A stretch of DNA of 17,480 bases. Origin: an uncultured Bacteroides sp. (GTDB lineage: Bacteria > Bacteroidota > Bacteroidia > Bacteroidales > Bacteroidaceae). Positions 1 through 7,783 of the stretch are shown piece after piece. A model generated the notes under the pieces. The model was not told the DNA's origin. It did no database searches and was given only the letters and a program-made list of their open reading frames with translations. The stretch covers positions 1 to 17,480 of the forward strand of contig CAJKOW010000040.1 in assembly GCA_905201685.1 (NCBI GenBank). Reading direction: 5' to 3'. The position numbers and the translations under genes were made by a program. Each line of letters begins with the position of its first letter. Position 1 is the stretch's first letter.

Positions 1-15
1 ATAGAACGTATTTGA

Positions 16-48
16 TTTGATAATTAAAAAAATATAGAATATCATTCG
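16..48 (+). promoter_or_regulatory. Predicted Bacteroidota-type promoter of the structured RNA
   Basis: TTTG at 16-19 is followed after 20 bases by TATCATTCG at 40-48, which is close to the Bacteroidota -7 box TAnnTTTG but with one extra base. The surrounding DNA is very AT-rich. Transcription would start near position 55, just before the structured RNA. The -7 match is imperfect, so the call rests on spacing and on the RNA downstream. Confidence 0.45.
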
Positions 49-54
49 GTTCAA

Positions 55-236
55 GTGTGGAACTGCAATGCCCACGTCTAAAGTTGAGGTCCTGAGAAAA
101 CCTGTGAATACAGACAGATAAGGTAATAGCAGCCCACGCTATATGCGTGAGAACCACTATGCTATCCTTGTATTCACTTATGAAATTTCTCAGGTTTCAA
201 CTTTACAAGATAAGCATAACGCTTCTTAAAATTCTA
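55..236 (+). ncRNA. ssrS: Rod-shaped structured RNA, probable 6S RNA (Bacteroidales-1 type)
   Basis: No convincing protein gene lies here, but the DNA folds into one long interrupted hairpin. AAAGTTGA (80-87) pairs with TCAACTTT (197-204), CCTGAGAAA (91-99) with TTTCTCAGG (186-194), and GTGAATAC (104-111) with GTATTCAC (170-177). AAGG (120-123) pairs with CCTT (166-169), ATAGC (126-130) with GCTAT (161-165), and CACGC (135-139) with GCGTG (145-149) around a five-base loop. A long rod broken by internal bubbles is the hallmark of 6S RNA, which binds the housekeeping RNA polymerase by mimicking an open promoter. From memory, the Bacteroidales-1 motif has been proposed to be the 6S RNA of this order. 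A further hairpin (246-268) and a strong terminator (284-343) follow. The exact 3' end is unknown and the family assignment is inference. Confidence 0.55.
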
Positions 237-283
237 ATATGTATTGTGCAGAGTCGCTACTCTTGCACGGCAAAAATATAAAA

Positions 284-343
284 AAAGAACTGCACTCCAA
301 AGGTTTAATAAAAACTTTTGAAGTACAGTTCTTTCTTTTTTTT
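284..343. terminator. Strong bidirectional intrinsic terminator
   Basis: AAAGAACTGCACT (284-296) pairs with AGTACAGTTCTTT (322-334) with one mismatch, and the stem continues inward through CAAAGGTTT and AAAACTTTTG. On the plus strand the stem is followed by CTTTTTTTT, and on the minus strand by a T-rich run with seven T's. It therefore suits both the RNA transcribed from the left and the minus-strand gene ending at 369. Confidence 0.8.
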
Positions 344-368
344 GAATTCCCCCTTCTTACTTACGTCT

Positions 369-1034
369 TTACCCTCCTACTTCATCCTTTACCAAACCGT
401 ATAAAAGCTGTTCCGATTCTTGGGAAGAATCCTTCATCCCCTCGACACGGCGACAAACCATAAAGGCATGCTCTTCGCTGTGCTGCATGAAGCGACGAAT
501 GGCGGCCATAGCGGCACTGCGTACCTGATACCCTCCCGACAGAAAAGCACAAACTGCCTGATCGAGAAACTCATTGGCCACGCGGTCGGTCATGTCGCCC
601 TTCTTCAACAACAGACGGGCAATGGTCAGGAAACCGCAGACCTGTGCAAGTTCGCGCTCATCGGCAATCCACTGTAAAGCCTTGGCCGGAGCATACGGCA
701 AATGCTGGAAAAGATTCATCGATGTAAGTTCGGCAATCTCGTTGTTGGGCATGGTGTCCACCCAGATATCGGCAATCTCGGGATAGAACGTGTCAACGGG
801 TTGCAGCAGACCGGCCAGAATCTTGCATTCGCGAATGTCTTCTTTCCACAAGGCCTGCGCCAGCGCATGATCTTTCTCGTAAGCGGCGGCAATGCTTTTG
901 ATACGCGGCAGTTCCACACCAAAATTCAGTTTATAGACAAGACCTTTCTCGCGCATGCTTTGCGACACGGCACCGTTCATCGAAAGGCGGAGCTGGGTCT
1001 TGATATCTTTCAGTTGTTCGTGTAAGTCCATCAT
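369..1034 (-). CDS. AlkD-like DNA alkylation repair HEAT-repeat protein
   Basis: This 221-residue, mostly helical protein resembles the DNA alkylation repair (AlkD) superfamily of HEAT-like repeat proteins, some of which remove alkylated bases from DNA. The supporting signature is ALWKEDIRECKILAGLL at about residues 61-77, which matches the family's 'LW.s.i.E.r.la' helix. W91 and D93 in the IWVD segment lie in the region where AlkD enzymes carry their tryptophan and catalytic aspartate, although the W-to-D spacing here is shorter than I recall for AlkD. Length is close to the usual 220-240 residues. There is no signal peptide, so it should be cytoplasmic. It starts MMDL, and either Met could be used. 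It ends 25 bases from the two-way terminator. Glycosylase activity is not shown by the sequence; it could be a non-enzymatic HEAT-repeat relative. Confidence 0.7.
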   Translation of the reverse strand: MMDLHEQLKDIKTQLRLSMNGAVSQSMREKGLVYKLNFGVELPRIKSIAAAYEKDHALAQALWKEDIRECKILAGLLQPVDTFYPEIADIWVDTMPNNEIAELTSMNLFQHLPYAPAKALQWIADERELAQVCGFLTIARLLLKKGDMTDRVANEFLDQAVCAFLSGGYQVRSAAMAAIRRFMQHSEEHAFMVCRRVEGMKDSSQESEQLLYGLVKDEVGG

Positions 1035-1060
1035 TCAAATGCGGTATATAAAATCATTTT

Positions 1061-1132
1061 AGGCACGGATGACACGGATTTTCACGGATTATCTTTATTT
1101 TCATCCCCGTGTTTTCCGTGTAATCCGTGCCT
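1061..1132. repeat. ATCCGTG-type palindromic intergenic repeat
   Basis: AGGCACGGAT (1061-1070) pairs with ATCCGTGCCT (1123-1132), ACACGGA (1072-1078) with TCCGTGT (1115-1121), and CACGG (1083-1087) with CCGTG (1107-1111). The unit ATCCGTG or its near copy recurs on each arm. The element fills most of the gap between the AlkD-like gene and the DPP III gene. It lacks a clear T-run, so it is not a textbook terminator, but it could end or stabilise the DPP III transcript. It looks like a dispersed repeat found in many Bacteroides intergenic regions (from memory, not searched). Confidence 0.75.
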
Positions 1133-1161
1133 GAATTATCCAAACAAAGCAACCTCAGACC

Positions 1162-3210
1162 TTATTCGTTGACATAAGGCAGAGTAGCATAATCCTTGCT
1201 ATAGCGAAGCATCTGCTCGGCATAACCTTCGTCGTAGGTCACCTTTACATCGGTGATATTGCCATTGGCATCGGTTACAGCCTCGTACTTCGGATTGACA
1301 AAACCTTTGTAAGGAGCCAGATTCAGTTTCTTGTAGCGATCGAGCACCTCGGCATGAAGTTCAGGATCGACCTTCACGGCATAGTTCTCGACCAGCTGAC
1401 GGGCTGCCTCGAAATCGCCGGTCGACTTGATACGCTGTATCTCGGCCAACAGATCGCCGAACAGGGTACGCACTTTAGCGTAATCGTTCACTACCACGTA
1501 GGTCTTGCCGTCTTTCTTCTTCAGTTCGACCACCTTATCGGCAGCACCCTTCTCGTACACCCAACGGGCTATCAGGGCACGGTTGCGCATGTGGGCTTCC
1601 TCAATCTGATTACCCGGCTCAATACGAACCAACTGCGTCATCAAGCCATTCATCAGATAAGTATAAAACTGCGCTTTGTAAGCATCGGCATCGGGCAGCA
1701 GGCCAAGCTCGACCAGTTTAGGATCGGCCACGTAATACAAACCGAACAAGTCGGCACGTGCTTCTTCGATGGTAGAGCCGTAAGCCTTCAGTGCATCAGG
1801 ATCGACACCCGGAAGCAATTTGCCGGAACCATGTCCCAGACACTCGTGCAAGTCGGTGTGAAGTTCATCGGTCAGATCGGCATATTTGTTGATGTTGTCC
1901 AGCTCGGCCTGACTATAAACGAACTCTTCATTGAAGCCATTGCCATGAGCAGCCTTGTTGTAAGCATCGGTTATGTTGCCAATGGTAACCGACTTGGAAC
2001 CGTGCTGACTGCGAATCCAGTTGGCATTGGGCAGGTTGATTCCGATTGCCGTGGAGGGATACAAGTCACCGGCCAGGATGGCAGCGGTAATCACTTTGGC
2101 CGATACACCTTTTACCTTTTCTTTCTTGAACTGCTTATCGACGGGCGAATGATCCTCGAACCACTGGGCATTGCTGCTGATAATCTCGGTACGGCGGGTT
2201 GCCTCCAGGTCCTTGAAGTTGACCAACGACTCCCAGCTGGCCTTCATTCCCAGCGGATCGCCATAACTCTCGGTGAATCCGTTGACGAAGTCGATACGCG
2301 AATTCAAGTCCTTTACCCAAAGGATGGCATAGTCATCGAACGTCTTCAGGTCGCCCGTTTCATAATATTCCACCAGTTTGGCGATAACAGCCTTCTGTTC
2401 GGGCGTTTCGGCTACAGTCTCGGCCTTCTTCAGCCAATAGACAATCTTTTCGAGTGCCTGTCCGTAAAGACCGCCGACCTTCCATACTTTCTCCTGAATT
2501 TTTCCATTCTCCTTCACTAAGCGGCTGTTCAATCCGTAAGAGATAGGCGTTTCGTCCTTCGGATCCTTCATGGCATTATAAAAGTCTTCGGCTTCCTTCT
2601 GCGTCACTCCCTCATAATAGTTGCAGGCGGAAGTAAGCACCAGATCCTCGCCATCGGCCTGATTGACACGCTTAGGCATTACGGTAGGATCGAAAATCAC
2701 CGGAAATATCTCATCACAAAACTGATCCAATGTCTGCCCTTCGGCCAAAGGCAGTTCGGAAGCATCGACACTGGCCAGAGCCTGCTTGAAGAATTCCGGA
2801 GTAAAGCCCGGCACAAACTTTTCGCATCCGTAATGATGATGGATGCCGTTGGAGAACCACACCCGTTTCAGATACACTTCCATAGCCTTGAAATCGGCAG
2901 AGTTCTTGTCGCCTTTATAGCCGGTATAAACAGCTTCGAGTGCACGGCGAATGCGAAGATTGTATTTACCATTCTGGTCGAACAGAATATCGCGGCCCTG
3001 CAAAGCCGCTTCAGTCAGGTAATACACCAGTTCCTTTTGCTTGAGGGACAAGTCTTCGAAGCCCGGTACCCGATAACGTAAAATCTGTAAATCTGCAAAT
3101 TGTTCCACTGTATAATCAAATTTATCTGCTTCGGCAGTTGTTTTAGGATTGGAGCCACACGCTGCGAATAAAGATACAGCCGCAGCCATCGACAATAATT
3201 GCTTTTTCAT
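1162..3210 (-). CDS. Dipeptidyl peptidase III (M49 zinc exopeptidase), lipoprotein
   Basis: This 682-residue zinc exopeptidase of family M49 removes dipeptides from peptide N-termini. The zinc motif HECLGH is at 455-460 and the second motif EEARAD at 482-487, giving two zinc histidines, the catalytic glutamate E456 and the third ligand E483. The usual family motif is HExxGH, and a cysteine inside it (HECLGH) is what I recall for the Bacteroides thetaiotaomicron enzyme. The start is placed at the ATG at 3210 because it opens a textbook lipoprotein signal: MKKQ, a hydrophobic stretch, then LFAAC with Cys18. A TTG eight codons upstream is possible but would spoil this. No acidic surface-export signal follows Cys18, so periplasmic anchoring is more likely than cell-surface display. 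The gene looks monocistronic: the regulator upstream has its own terminator and the ATCCGTG repeat lies downstream. A 7-bp hairpin (3263-3291) lies upstream of its start. Confidence 0.92.
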   Translation of the reverse strand: MKKQLLSMAAAVSLFAACGSNPKTTAEADKFDYTVEQFADLQILRYRVPGFEDLSLKQKELVYYLTEAALQGRDILFDQNGKYNLRIRRALEAVYTGYKGDKNSADFKAMEVYLKRVWFSNGIHHHYGCEKFVPGFTPEFFKQALASVDASELPLAEGQTLDQFCDEIFPVIFDPTVMPKRVNQADGEDLVLTSACNYYEGVTQKEAEDFYNAMKDPKDETPISYGLNSRLVKENGKIQEKVWKVGGLYGQALEKIVYWLKKAETVAETPEQKAVIAKLVEYYETGDLKTFDDYAILWVKDLNSRIDFVNGFTESYGDPLGMKASWESLVNFKDLEATRRTEIISSNAQWFEDHSPVDKQFKKEKVKGVSAKVITAAILAGDLYPSTAIGINLPNANWIRSQHGSKSVTIGNITDAYNKAAHGNGFNEEFVYSQAELDNINKYADLTDELHTDLHECLGHGSGKLLPGVDPDALKAYGSTIEEARADLFGLYYVADPKLVELGLLPDADAYKAQFYTYLMNGLMTQLVRIEPGNQIEEAHMRNRALIARWVYEKGAADKVVELKKKDGKTYVVVNDYAKVRTLFGDLLAEIQRIKSTGDFEAARQLVENYAVKVDPELHAEVLDRYKKLNLAPYKGFVNPKYEAVTDANGNITDVKVTYDEGYAEQMLRYSKDYATLPYVNE

Positions 3211-3319
3211 AATAGATAAGGGGGATTTTGACAAGATATTTATATAAAGGAAACTTCATAGAACCGGCTCACAACAAGCTCTGCAGCCGGTACGTTGTCT
3301 TTCTTACCACAGCCCTTTA

Positions 3320-3370
3320 AACATGAAAAGGAAGTATTTTGGGACGAGACATCCCAAAATATTTCCTTTT
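3320..3370 (-). terminator. 19-bp terminator hairpin after the AraC-type gene
   Basis: The arm at 3326-3344 pairs with the arm at 3352-3370 over 19 positions, with one G-U pair and a seven-base loop (CGAGACA). In the minus direction it lies 27 bases after the stop codon at 3398 and is followed by TTTTCATGTTT. The T-run is short but the stem is very stable. Confidence 0.7.
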
Positions 3371-3397
3371 ATCACGCGCTTTTATACAAAACGGGGG

Positions 3398-3865
3398 TTA
3401 TTTCTTATTCTTCTCGGCATGTCTCTTACGATATCCGTTCGGAGTCTCACCCATGTTCTTATAAAATGCGGCATAGAACGACTGACGGTTGGCAAAACCT
3501 ACCATCGTGCTGATTTCCTCCACATTCTTATCCGCATATCTTTTATCAGTCAACAGATGCAAAGCATCCTTAATTCTATATTCATTCAACAAACAAGAAT
3601 AGTTCATTCCAAAGCGGGAATTAACTACAGCAGACAAATAGCGGGTATTCGTCTGTAATTCCTTTGCCAAATCTTTTGCGGAATAATCCGGATCTCTGTA
3701 CTTTTTCTGCACGACGATAATGTTCAATATTTTGTCGTACAACTCGTCTGCCAGTTCTGGACGGATCAAAGAACGATAGGCAGCATTCTTTTCTTTCTTC
3801 TCGCGCAGGTTGTAAGGACGCTTCTTTGAGGTTTCCTCCTGCACTTTGTTTTCTACATCACTCAT
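3398..3865 (-). CDS. Small AraC-type helix-turn-helix transcription regulator
   Basis: This 155-residue protein consists of a charged N-terminal tail (about residues 1-35, rich in Lys and Glu) and a C-terminal AraC/XylS DNA-binding domain. The first helix-turn-helix lies in YSAKDLAKELQTNTRYLSAV (about 61-80). The second lies in VEEISTMVGFANRQSFYAAF (about 115-134), followed by the family's conserved ending in which KNMGETPNGYRK replaces the usual 'k..G.tP..yR'. There is no ligand-binding or sensor domain, so no effector can be read from the sequence. It is cytoplasmic and basic. It is transcribed divergently from recQ across a 288-base gap that contains an inverted repeat it might bind. Its targets are unknown. 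Confidence 0.85.
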   Translation of the reverse strand: MSDVENKVQEETSKKRPYNLREKKEKNAAYRSLIRPELADELYDKILNIIVVQKKYRDPDYSAKDLAKELQTNTRYLSAVVNSRFGMNYSCLLNEYRIKDALHLLTDKRYADKNVEEISTMVGFANRQSFYAAFYKNMGETPNGYRKRHAEKNKK

Positions 3866-3965
3866 TTTACTTAACTGGTTAGGGGTTTATTCATTTCAAG
3901 AAAATCTCAACAATTTCCTTTTAGACTTTACAAAAGTCTGACATTTTTTTTTCATATGCAACTTT

Positions 3966-4000
3966 TTCCGTACATATTTTTAGTGCATAAACATACGGAA
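3966..4000. promoter_or_regulatory. Inverted repeat between the divergent regulator and recQ
   Basis: TTCCGTA (3966-3972) is mirrored by TACGGAA (3994-4000) with 21 bases between the arms. It sits in the gap shared by the AraC-type gene and recQ, where an autoregulatory operator could lie. It could also be chance in AT-rich DNA. Confidence 0.3.
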
Positions 4001-4097
4001 TCCGCTGATAAAGCGTCTGAAGCGGGGTTCATAAGATTATTTAACATATCAAAGCTTTTTCATTTCACAAATTTAATATTCAACAACTACTCAAACG

Positions 4098-4131
4098 ATT
4101 GCATACATTCTTAATAAATGATGTAATTTTG
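4098..4131 (+). promoter_or_regulatory. Predicted recQ promoter
   Basis: TAATTTTG (4124-4131) is an exact match to the Bacteroidota -7 box TAnnTTTG. ATTG (4098-4101) lies 22 bases upstream as a weak -33 element. The recQ start codon is at 4154, implying a 5' leader of only about 15-20 bases. Confidence 0.55.
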
Positions 4132-4153
4132 CCGCGAAAATAAAGACTTAGTT

Positions 4154-5962
4154 ATGCTTCAAACCCTCAAGACATATTTCGGCTACGACAGTTTCCGTCC
4201 CCAACAGGAAGAAATCATCCGGCATCTGCTACAAAAGAAAGACGCACTGGTATTAATGCCAACCGGAGGAGGAAAATCCATTTGCTACCAGGTGCCCGCA
4301 CTGCTCTGCGAAGGAACAGCCATCGTAGTGTCACCGCTCATCTCGCTGATGAAAGACCAGGTAGAAAGTCTGTGCACCAACGGAATAGCCGCAGCAGCAC
4401 TAAACAGCAACAACGATGAAACCGAAAACATGCGTATCCGCAGAGCTTGCATGGAGGGAAAACTGAAGCTGCTCTACATCTCGCCCGAAAGACTGTTGAC
4501 CGAAACCAACTATCTGCTACGCGACATTCAAATATCCTTCTTCGCCATCGACGAAGCTCATTGCATCTCACAGTGGGGACATGATTTCCGCCCCGAATAC
4601 ACACAACTGGGCATCCTACGCGACATGTTTCCCCGAACACCCATCATTGCCCTGACAGCTACGGCCGACAAGCTGACACGCCAGGACATCGTAAAACAGA
4701 TGCGCCTGAGGGATCCGCGCATCTTTATTTCCTCGTTCGACCGTCCCAACCTGAGCCTGACCGTCAAACGGGGATATCAACAAAAAGAAAAGAGCAAAGC
4801 CATCCTCGACTTTATTGGAAAGCACCGTGGAGAAAGCGGTATCATCTATTGCATGAGTCGGAACAAAACGGAAACAGTAGCCCAGATGTTACAAAAAAAC
4901 GGCATACGGGCAGCGATCTATCATGCAGGACTGGAACCGGAAAAGCGCAATCAGGCACAAGAAGATTTCATCAACGACCGAGTGCAAGTGGTATGTGCCA
5001 CCGTCGCATTCGGGATGGGCATCGACAAAAGCAATGTGCGATGGGTCATACATTACAACCTCCCCAAAAGCATCGAAAGTTTCTATCAGGAGATAGGACG
5101 TGCCGGACGCGACGGACTCCCCAGTGACACTCTGCTGTTCTACTCGATGGCCGATCTTATCCTGCTTACTAAATTTGCCACCGAAAGCGGACAAAGCGAA
5201 ATCAACTTAGAGAAACTGCACCGGATGCAACAATATGCCGAAGCCGACATCTGCCGACGCCGTATTCTATTAAACTATTTTGGCGAACAACGGACACACG
5301 ATTGTGGCAACTGCGACGTCTGTAAGAATTCACCCGAGCATTTCGACGGCACCATCATCGTACAGAAAGCCCTTAGCGCCATCGCACGCACCAACCAACA
5401 GATCGGTACGCAAATGCTGATAGACATACTTCGGGGCAATCTGAACGCCGAACTGAAAGAAAAAGGCTACCACTTACTGAAAACGTATGGCGCCGGCCGT
5501 GACGTTCCTGCCCGCGACTGGCAGGACTATCTGATGCAAATGCTTCAGCTCGGATATTTCGAAATAGCCTATAATGAGAACAACCACCTGAAAATTACGC
5601 CCGCCGGAAGCGATGTTCTCTTTGGAAGAGAAACGGCACGGTTAGTAGTCATCAAACGAGAAGAAACCGCAACAAAAGGGAAGAAAAAACAAAAGGCAGC
5701 CGCCTTAACACGCGAACTACCCTTTGACATGGAAAACAAAGAAAGCGATCAGCTTTTCGAAGCACTGAAAGCCTTACGCAAACAACTGGCCGACGAAGAA
5801 GTTCTTCCAGCCTACATCGTTCTATCCGATAAAGTGCTGCACCTGTTAGTGGTACAACGCCCCACCACCATTGAAGCATTTGGCAACATCAACGGGATAG
5901 GCGAATACAAAAAACGGAAGTACGGGAAAGCCTTTGTTGAACTCATCCGCCGTTTTGTGTAA
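4154..5962 (+). CDS. recQ: ATP-dependent DNA helicase RecQ
   Basis: This 602-residue superfamily 2 helicase unwinds DNA in the 3' to 5' direction during recombination and replication-fork repair. Walker A TGGGKS is at 37-42, the DEAH box at 133-136 within AIDEAHCISQWGHDFRPEY (which includes the RecQ aromatic loop), and motif VI QEIGRAGRDG at 312-321. The RecQ C-terminal zinc site uses C367, C384, C387 and C390 (CGNCDVC). A winged-helix region follows, and an HRDC domain occupies about 525-602 (motif near the end: INGIGEYKKRKYGKAFV). Length and domain order are those of full-length bacterial RecQ, and nothing is missing. The start matches the family N-terminus and lies just after a consensus promoter. 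It converges on the TPR gene with only 16 bases between stop codons and no visible terminator, so the two transcripts may overlap. Confidence 0.95.
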   Translation: MLQTLKTYFGYDSFRPQQEEIIRHLLQKKDALVLMPTGGGKSICYQVPALLCEGTAIVVSPLISLMKDQVESLCTNGIAAAALNSNNDETENMRIRRACMEGKLKLLYISPERLLTETNYLLRDIQISFFAIDEAHCISQWGHDFRPEYTQLGILRDMFPRTPIIALTATADKLTRQDIVKQMRLRDPRIFISSFDRPNLSLTVKRGYQQKEKSKAILDFIGKHRGESGIIYCMSRNKTETVAQMLQKNGIRAAIYHAGLEPEKRNQAQEDFINDRVQVVCATVAFGMGIDKSNVRWVIHYNLPKSIESFYQEIGRAGRDGLPSDTLLFYSMADLILLTKFATESGQSEINLEKLHRMQQYAEADICRRRILLNYFGEQRTHDCGNCDVCKNSPEHFDGTIIVQKALSAIARTNQQIGTQMLIDILRGNLNAELKEKGYHLLKTYGAGRDVPARDWQDYLMQMLQLGYFEIAYNENNHLKITPAGSDVLFGRETARLVVIKREETATKGKKKQKAAALTRELPFDMENKESDQLFEALKALRKQLADEEVLPAYIVLSDKVLHLLVVQRPTTIEAFGNINGIGEYKKRKYGKAFVELIRRFV

Positions 5963-5978
5963 GGCAGATCCCATCGAA

Positions 5979-6827
5979 CTACTTGCATTGACGCATCAGA
6001 GCACGCACTTCACTCTGAGGAATTCCCAGCGAAACAGCTTTTTCCAGGTCGCGTTTGGCCATCGATTTTTTCTTCTGTAGCAGATAAACCTGTCCACGCA
6101 TCAGATAAGCTTCCGCCTGCTCAGGGTCAAGACGAATGGCCTCGTCCAAATCCATTAATGCAAGGTCCGTTTTCTTCATATCCAGTTCTACACTGGCTCG
6201 TGCCACATAAATGACAGCCAGTTCAGCAGACGAATAAGCCGTCGTCCCCCCTTTGTCAGCCAACATTTCATCCAGTACCTTCAAAGCATCGACATGCCTG
6301 GACTCGCGTTGGCAAAGTGTTGCCAAGCCCAACCTACCGGTATAGCTTTGAGGATCAACCTTCAGCAACGTGTCATAATCCTGACGGGCTTCCTTATAAT
6401 TGCGCTGCTGCATATATATATAGGCACGCATCAGCAAGGCTTCGCGGTTATGAGGTTCGAATTCAAGCACCTGCGAATAATCGGCACGCGCTTTGTCGTC
6501 ATGCCCCATCTCCAACGAAAGAGAAGCATGATTCATCAGAATTGGAATAGACATGGGAGCAATGTTCAGCGCCATCTGGTAAGACTCCATCGCAAACTCA
6601 TAACGATGCTGCCTGCGCTGAATGGTTCCTAAATTAGAAAACAGCAATGCATTATGCGGATTGGATGGTTCTAATTTCAAAGCTTGACGAATATACTCCT
6701 CTGCCTGCTGGAGGCTGTCCTGCCCGGTGGCAACTACTGCCCGTTCACACAATTCATTATAAGTTTGTGACAAAACCGGAAGTGCAAAAAAGACAGCCAA
6801 AAAGGAAGATACGATAACTCTTTTCAT
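5979..6827 (-). CDS. Exported TPR-repeat protein
   Basis: This 282-residue protein has an N-terminal signal peptide (MKRV, hydrophobic residues 5-19, then LSQ near residue 20), with no lipobox cysteine. About six tetratricopeptide repeats run from residue 24 to the end. Examples are ALLFSNLGTIQRRQHRYEFA, with the A/P pattern in YQMALNIAP, and AYLMRGQVYLLQKKKSMAKR near the C-terminus. TPR arrays bind other proteins, and no enzymatic domain is present. It is predicted to be periplasmic. It begins 32 bases after the cysK-like gene, so it is probably the last gene of the leu transcript. What it contributes there is not evident, and its place may simply reflect read-through. Confidence 0.85.
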   Translation of the reverse strand: MKRVIVSSFLAVFFALPVLSQTYNELCERAVVATGQDSLQQAEEYIRQALKLEPSNPHNALLFSNLGTIQRRQHRYEFAMESYQMALNIAPMSIPILMNHASLSLEMGHDDKARADYSQVLEFEPHNREALLMRAYIYMQQRNYKEARQDYDTLLKVDPQSYTGRLGLATLCQRESRHVDALKVLDEMLADKGGTTAYSSAELAVIYVARASVELDMKKTDLALMDLDEAIRLDPEQAEAYLMRGQVYLLQKKKSMAKRDLEKAVSLGIPQSEVRALMRQCK

Positions 6828-6859
6828 ATATCACACGATAAAAAGGATGAAAGCTTGTC

Positions 6860-7780
6860 TCAATACAATCCTGCCGACATATAACGTTCACCGGTGTCAG
6901 GCAGAAGCACCACAATGCACTTGTCCTGCATATCGGGGCGACAAGCCAACACCCTGGCCGCATGAAGTGCAGCACCGGCAGAGATTCCGGCTAACAGTCC
7001 TTCGGTAGCAGCCAATTCACGCGCTGCACAAAACGCATCTTCATCACTGACAGGAATGACTTCATCCACCACCGAAGCATCGTAATTACCGGGTACAAAG
7101 TTGGCACCGATACCTTGCAAACGATGTGGGCCTGGCTTTCCGCCTTCGAGTACTGGCGACGAAGCCGGTTCGACAGCCACTATCCGGACATCTGCGCAAT
7201 GTTTCTTCAACGAACGGGCAACACCACTGACCGTTCCTCCTGTCCCGACTCCGGCGACAAAGGCACCAACCTGTCCATCTGTATCCATCCAGATCTCTTC
7301 ACCGGTAGTACGCTCATGAACAGCAGCATTCGACGGATTGTCAAACTGCTGAAGAATCACCGATCCGGGAGTGGCATCGCGCAAAGCCTCAGCTTTAGCA
7401 ATCGATCCTGCCATTCCTTCCGATCCGGGCGTCAACACGATCTCAGCACCAAGGGCCTTCAACAGGTTACGACGTTCCAGGCTCATGGTCTCGGGCATGG
7501 TAAGTATCAGATGGTAACCCTTGATGGTAGCCACCATTGCCAGTCCGATTCCGGTGTTTCCACTGGTAGGTTCGATAAGGGTGGCACCTTGCTTCAAGAC
7601 TCCACGCGCCTCGGCATCTTCAATCATAGCCAATGCTGTACGCGCCTTGACACTACCAGAGGGATTAAACATTTCAAGCTTCGCCACAAGAGGACGAGGT
7701 AAACCATGCAAACGGCTGTAGGCCGACAACTCCATCAACGGAGTGTGGCCTACAAGGTCTATAAGATTACGAGCTATCAT
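6860..7780 (-). CDS. cysK: Cysteine synthase-family PLP enzyme (CysK-like)
   Basis: This 306-residue fold-type II PLP enzyme is closest to O-acetylserine sulfhydrylase, which makes cysteine from O-acetylserine and sulfide. The PLP lysine is K45 in NPSGSVKAR, the substrate loop is TSGNTG at 72-77, the phosphate loop GVGTGGT at 177-183, and the ending PDTGERYMSAGLY is typical of CysK. One oddity is the lysine motif: it reads SVKAR, whereas CysK proteins nearly always have SVKDR. The start ATG lies three bases after the leuB stop, so translation is very likely coupled to leuB. A cysteine gene at the end of a leucine operon is not functionally obvious. It may be a plain cysteine synthase that hitchhikes, or a paralogue with shifted substrate use. 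The family call is firm and the exact substrate is less so. Confidence 0.88.
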   Translation of the reverse strand: MIARNLIDLVGHTPLMELSAYSRLHGLPRPLVAKLEMFNPSGSVKARTALAMIEDAEARGVLKQGATLIEPTSGNTGIGLAMVATIKGYHLILTMPETMSLERRNLLKALGAEIVLTPGSEGMAGSIAKAEALRDATPGSVILQQFDNPSNAAVHERTTGEEIWMDTDGQVGAFVAGVGTGGTVSGVARSLKKHCADVRIVAVEPASSPVLEGGKPGPHRLQGIGANFVPGNYDASVVDEVIPVSDEDAFCAARELAATEGLLAGISAGAALHAARVLACRPDMQDKCIVVLLPDTGERYMSAGLY

Positions 7781-7783
7781 AAA

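Noticed and set aside
239..463. Plus-strand 74-codon frame near the left end
   Set aside because: It runs through the terminator hairpin and the 3' end of the AlkD-like gene, and its composition is that of non-coding DNA.
1354..2520. Long plus-strand open frame opposite the DPP III gene
   Set aside because: It lies wholly antisense to a well-supported enzyme, its protein has no recognisable motif, and such frames arise readily opposite codon-biased genes.
3211..3234. Upstream TTG start for the DPP III gene
   Set aside because: It would add eight residues in front of a textbook lipoprotein signal peptide; the ATG at 3210 explains the N-terminus better.
3923..3939. AGACTTT/AAAGTCT hairpin followed by T's on the plus strand, as a terminator
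   Set aside because: No plus-strand gene lies upstream for it to end, so a terminator role has no support; the 7-bp stem may be chance.
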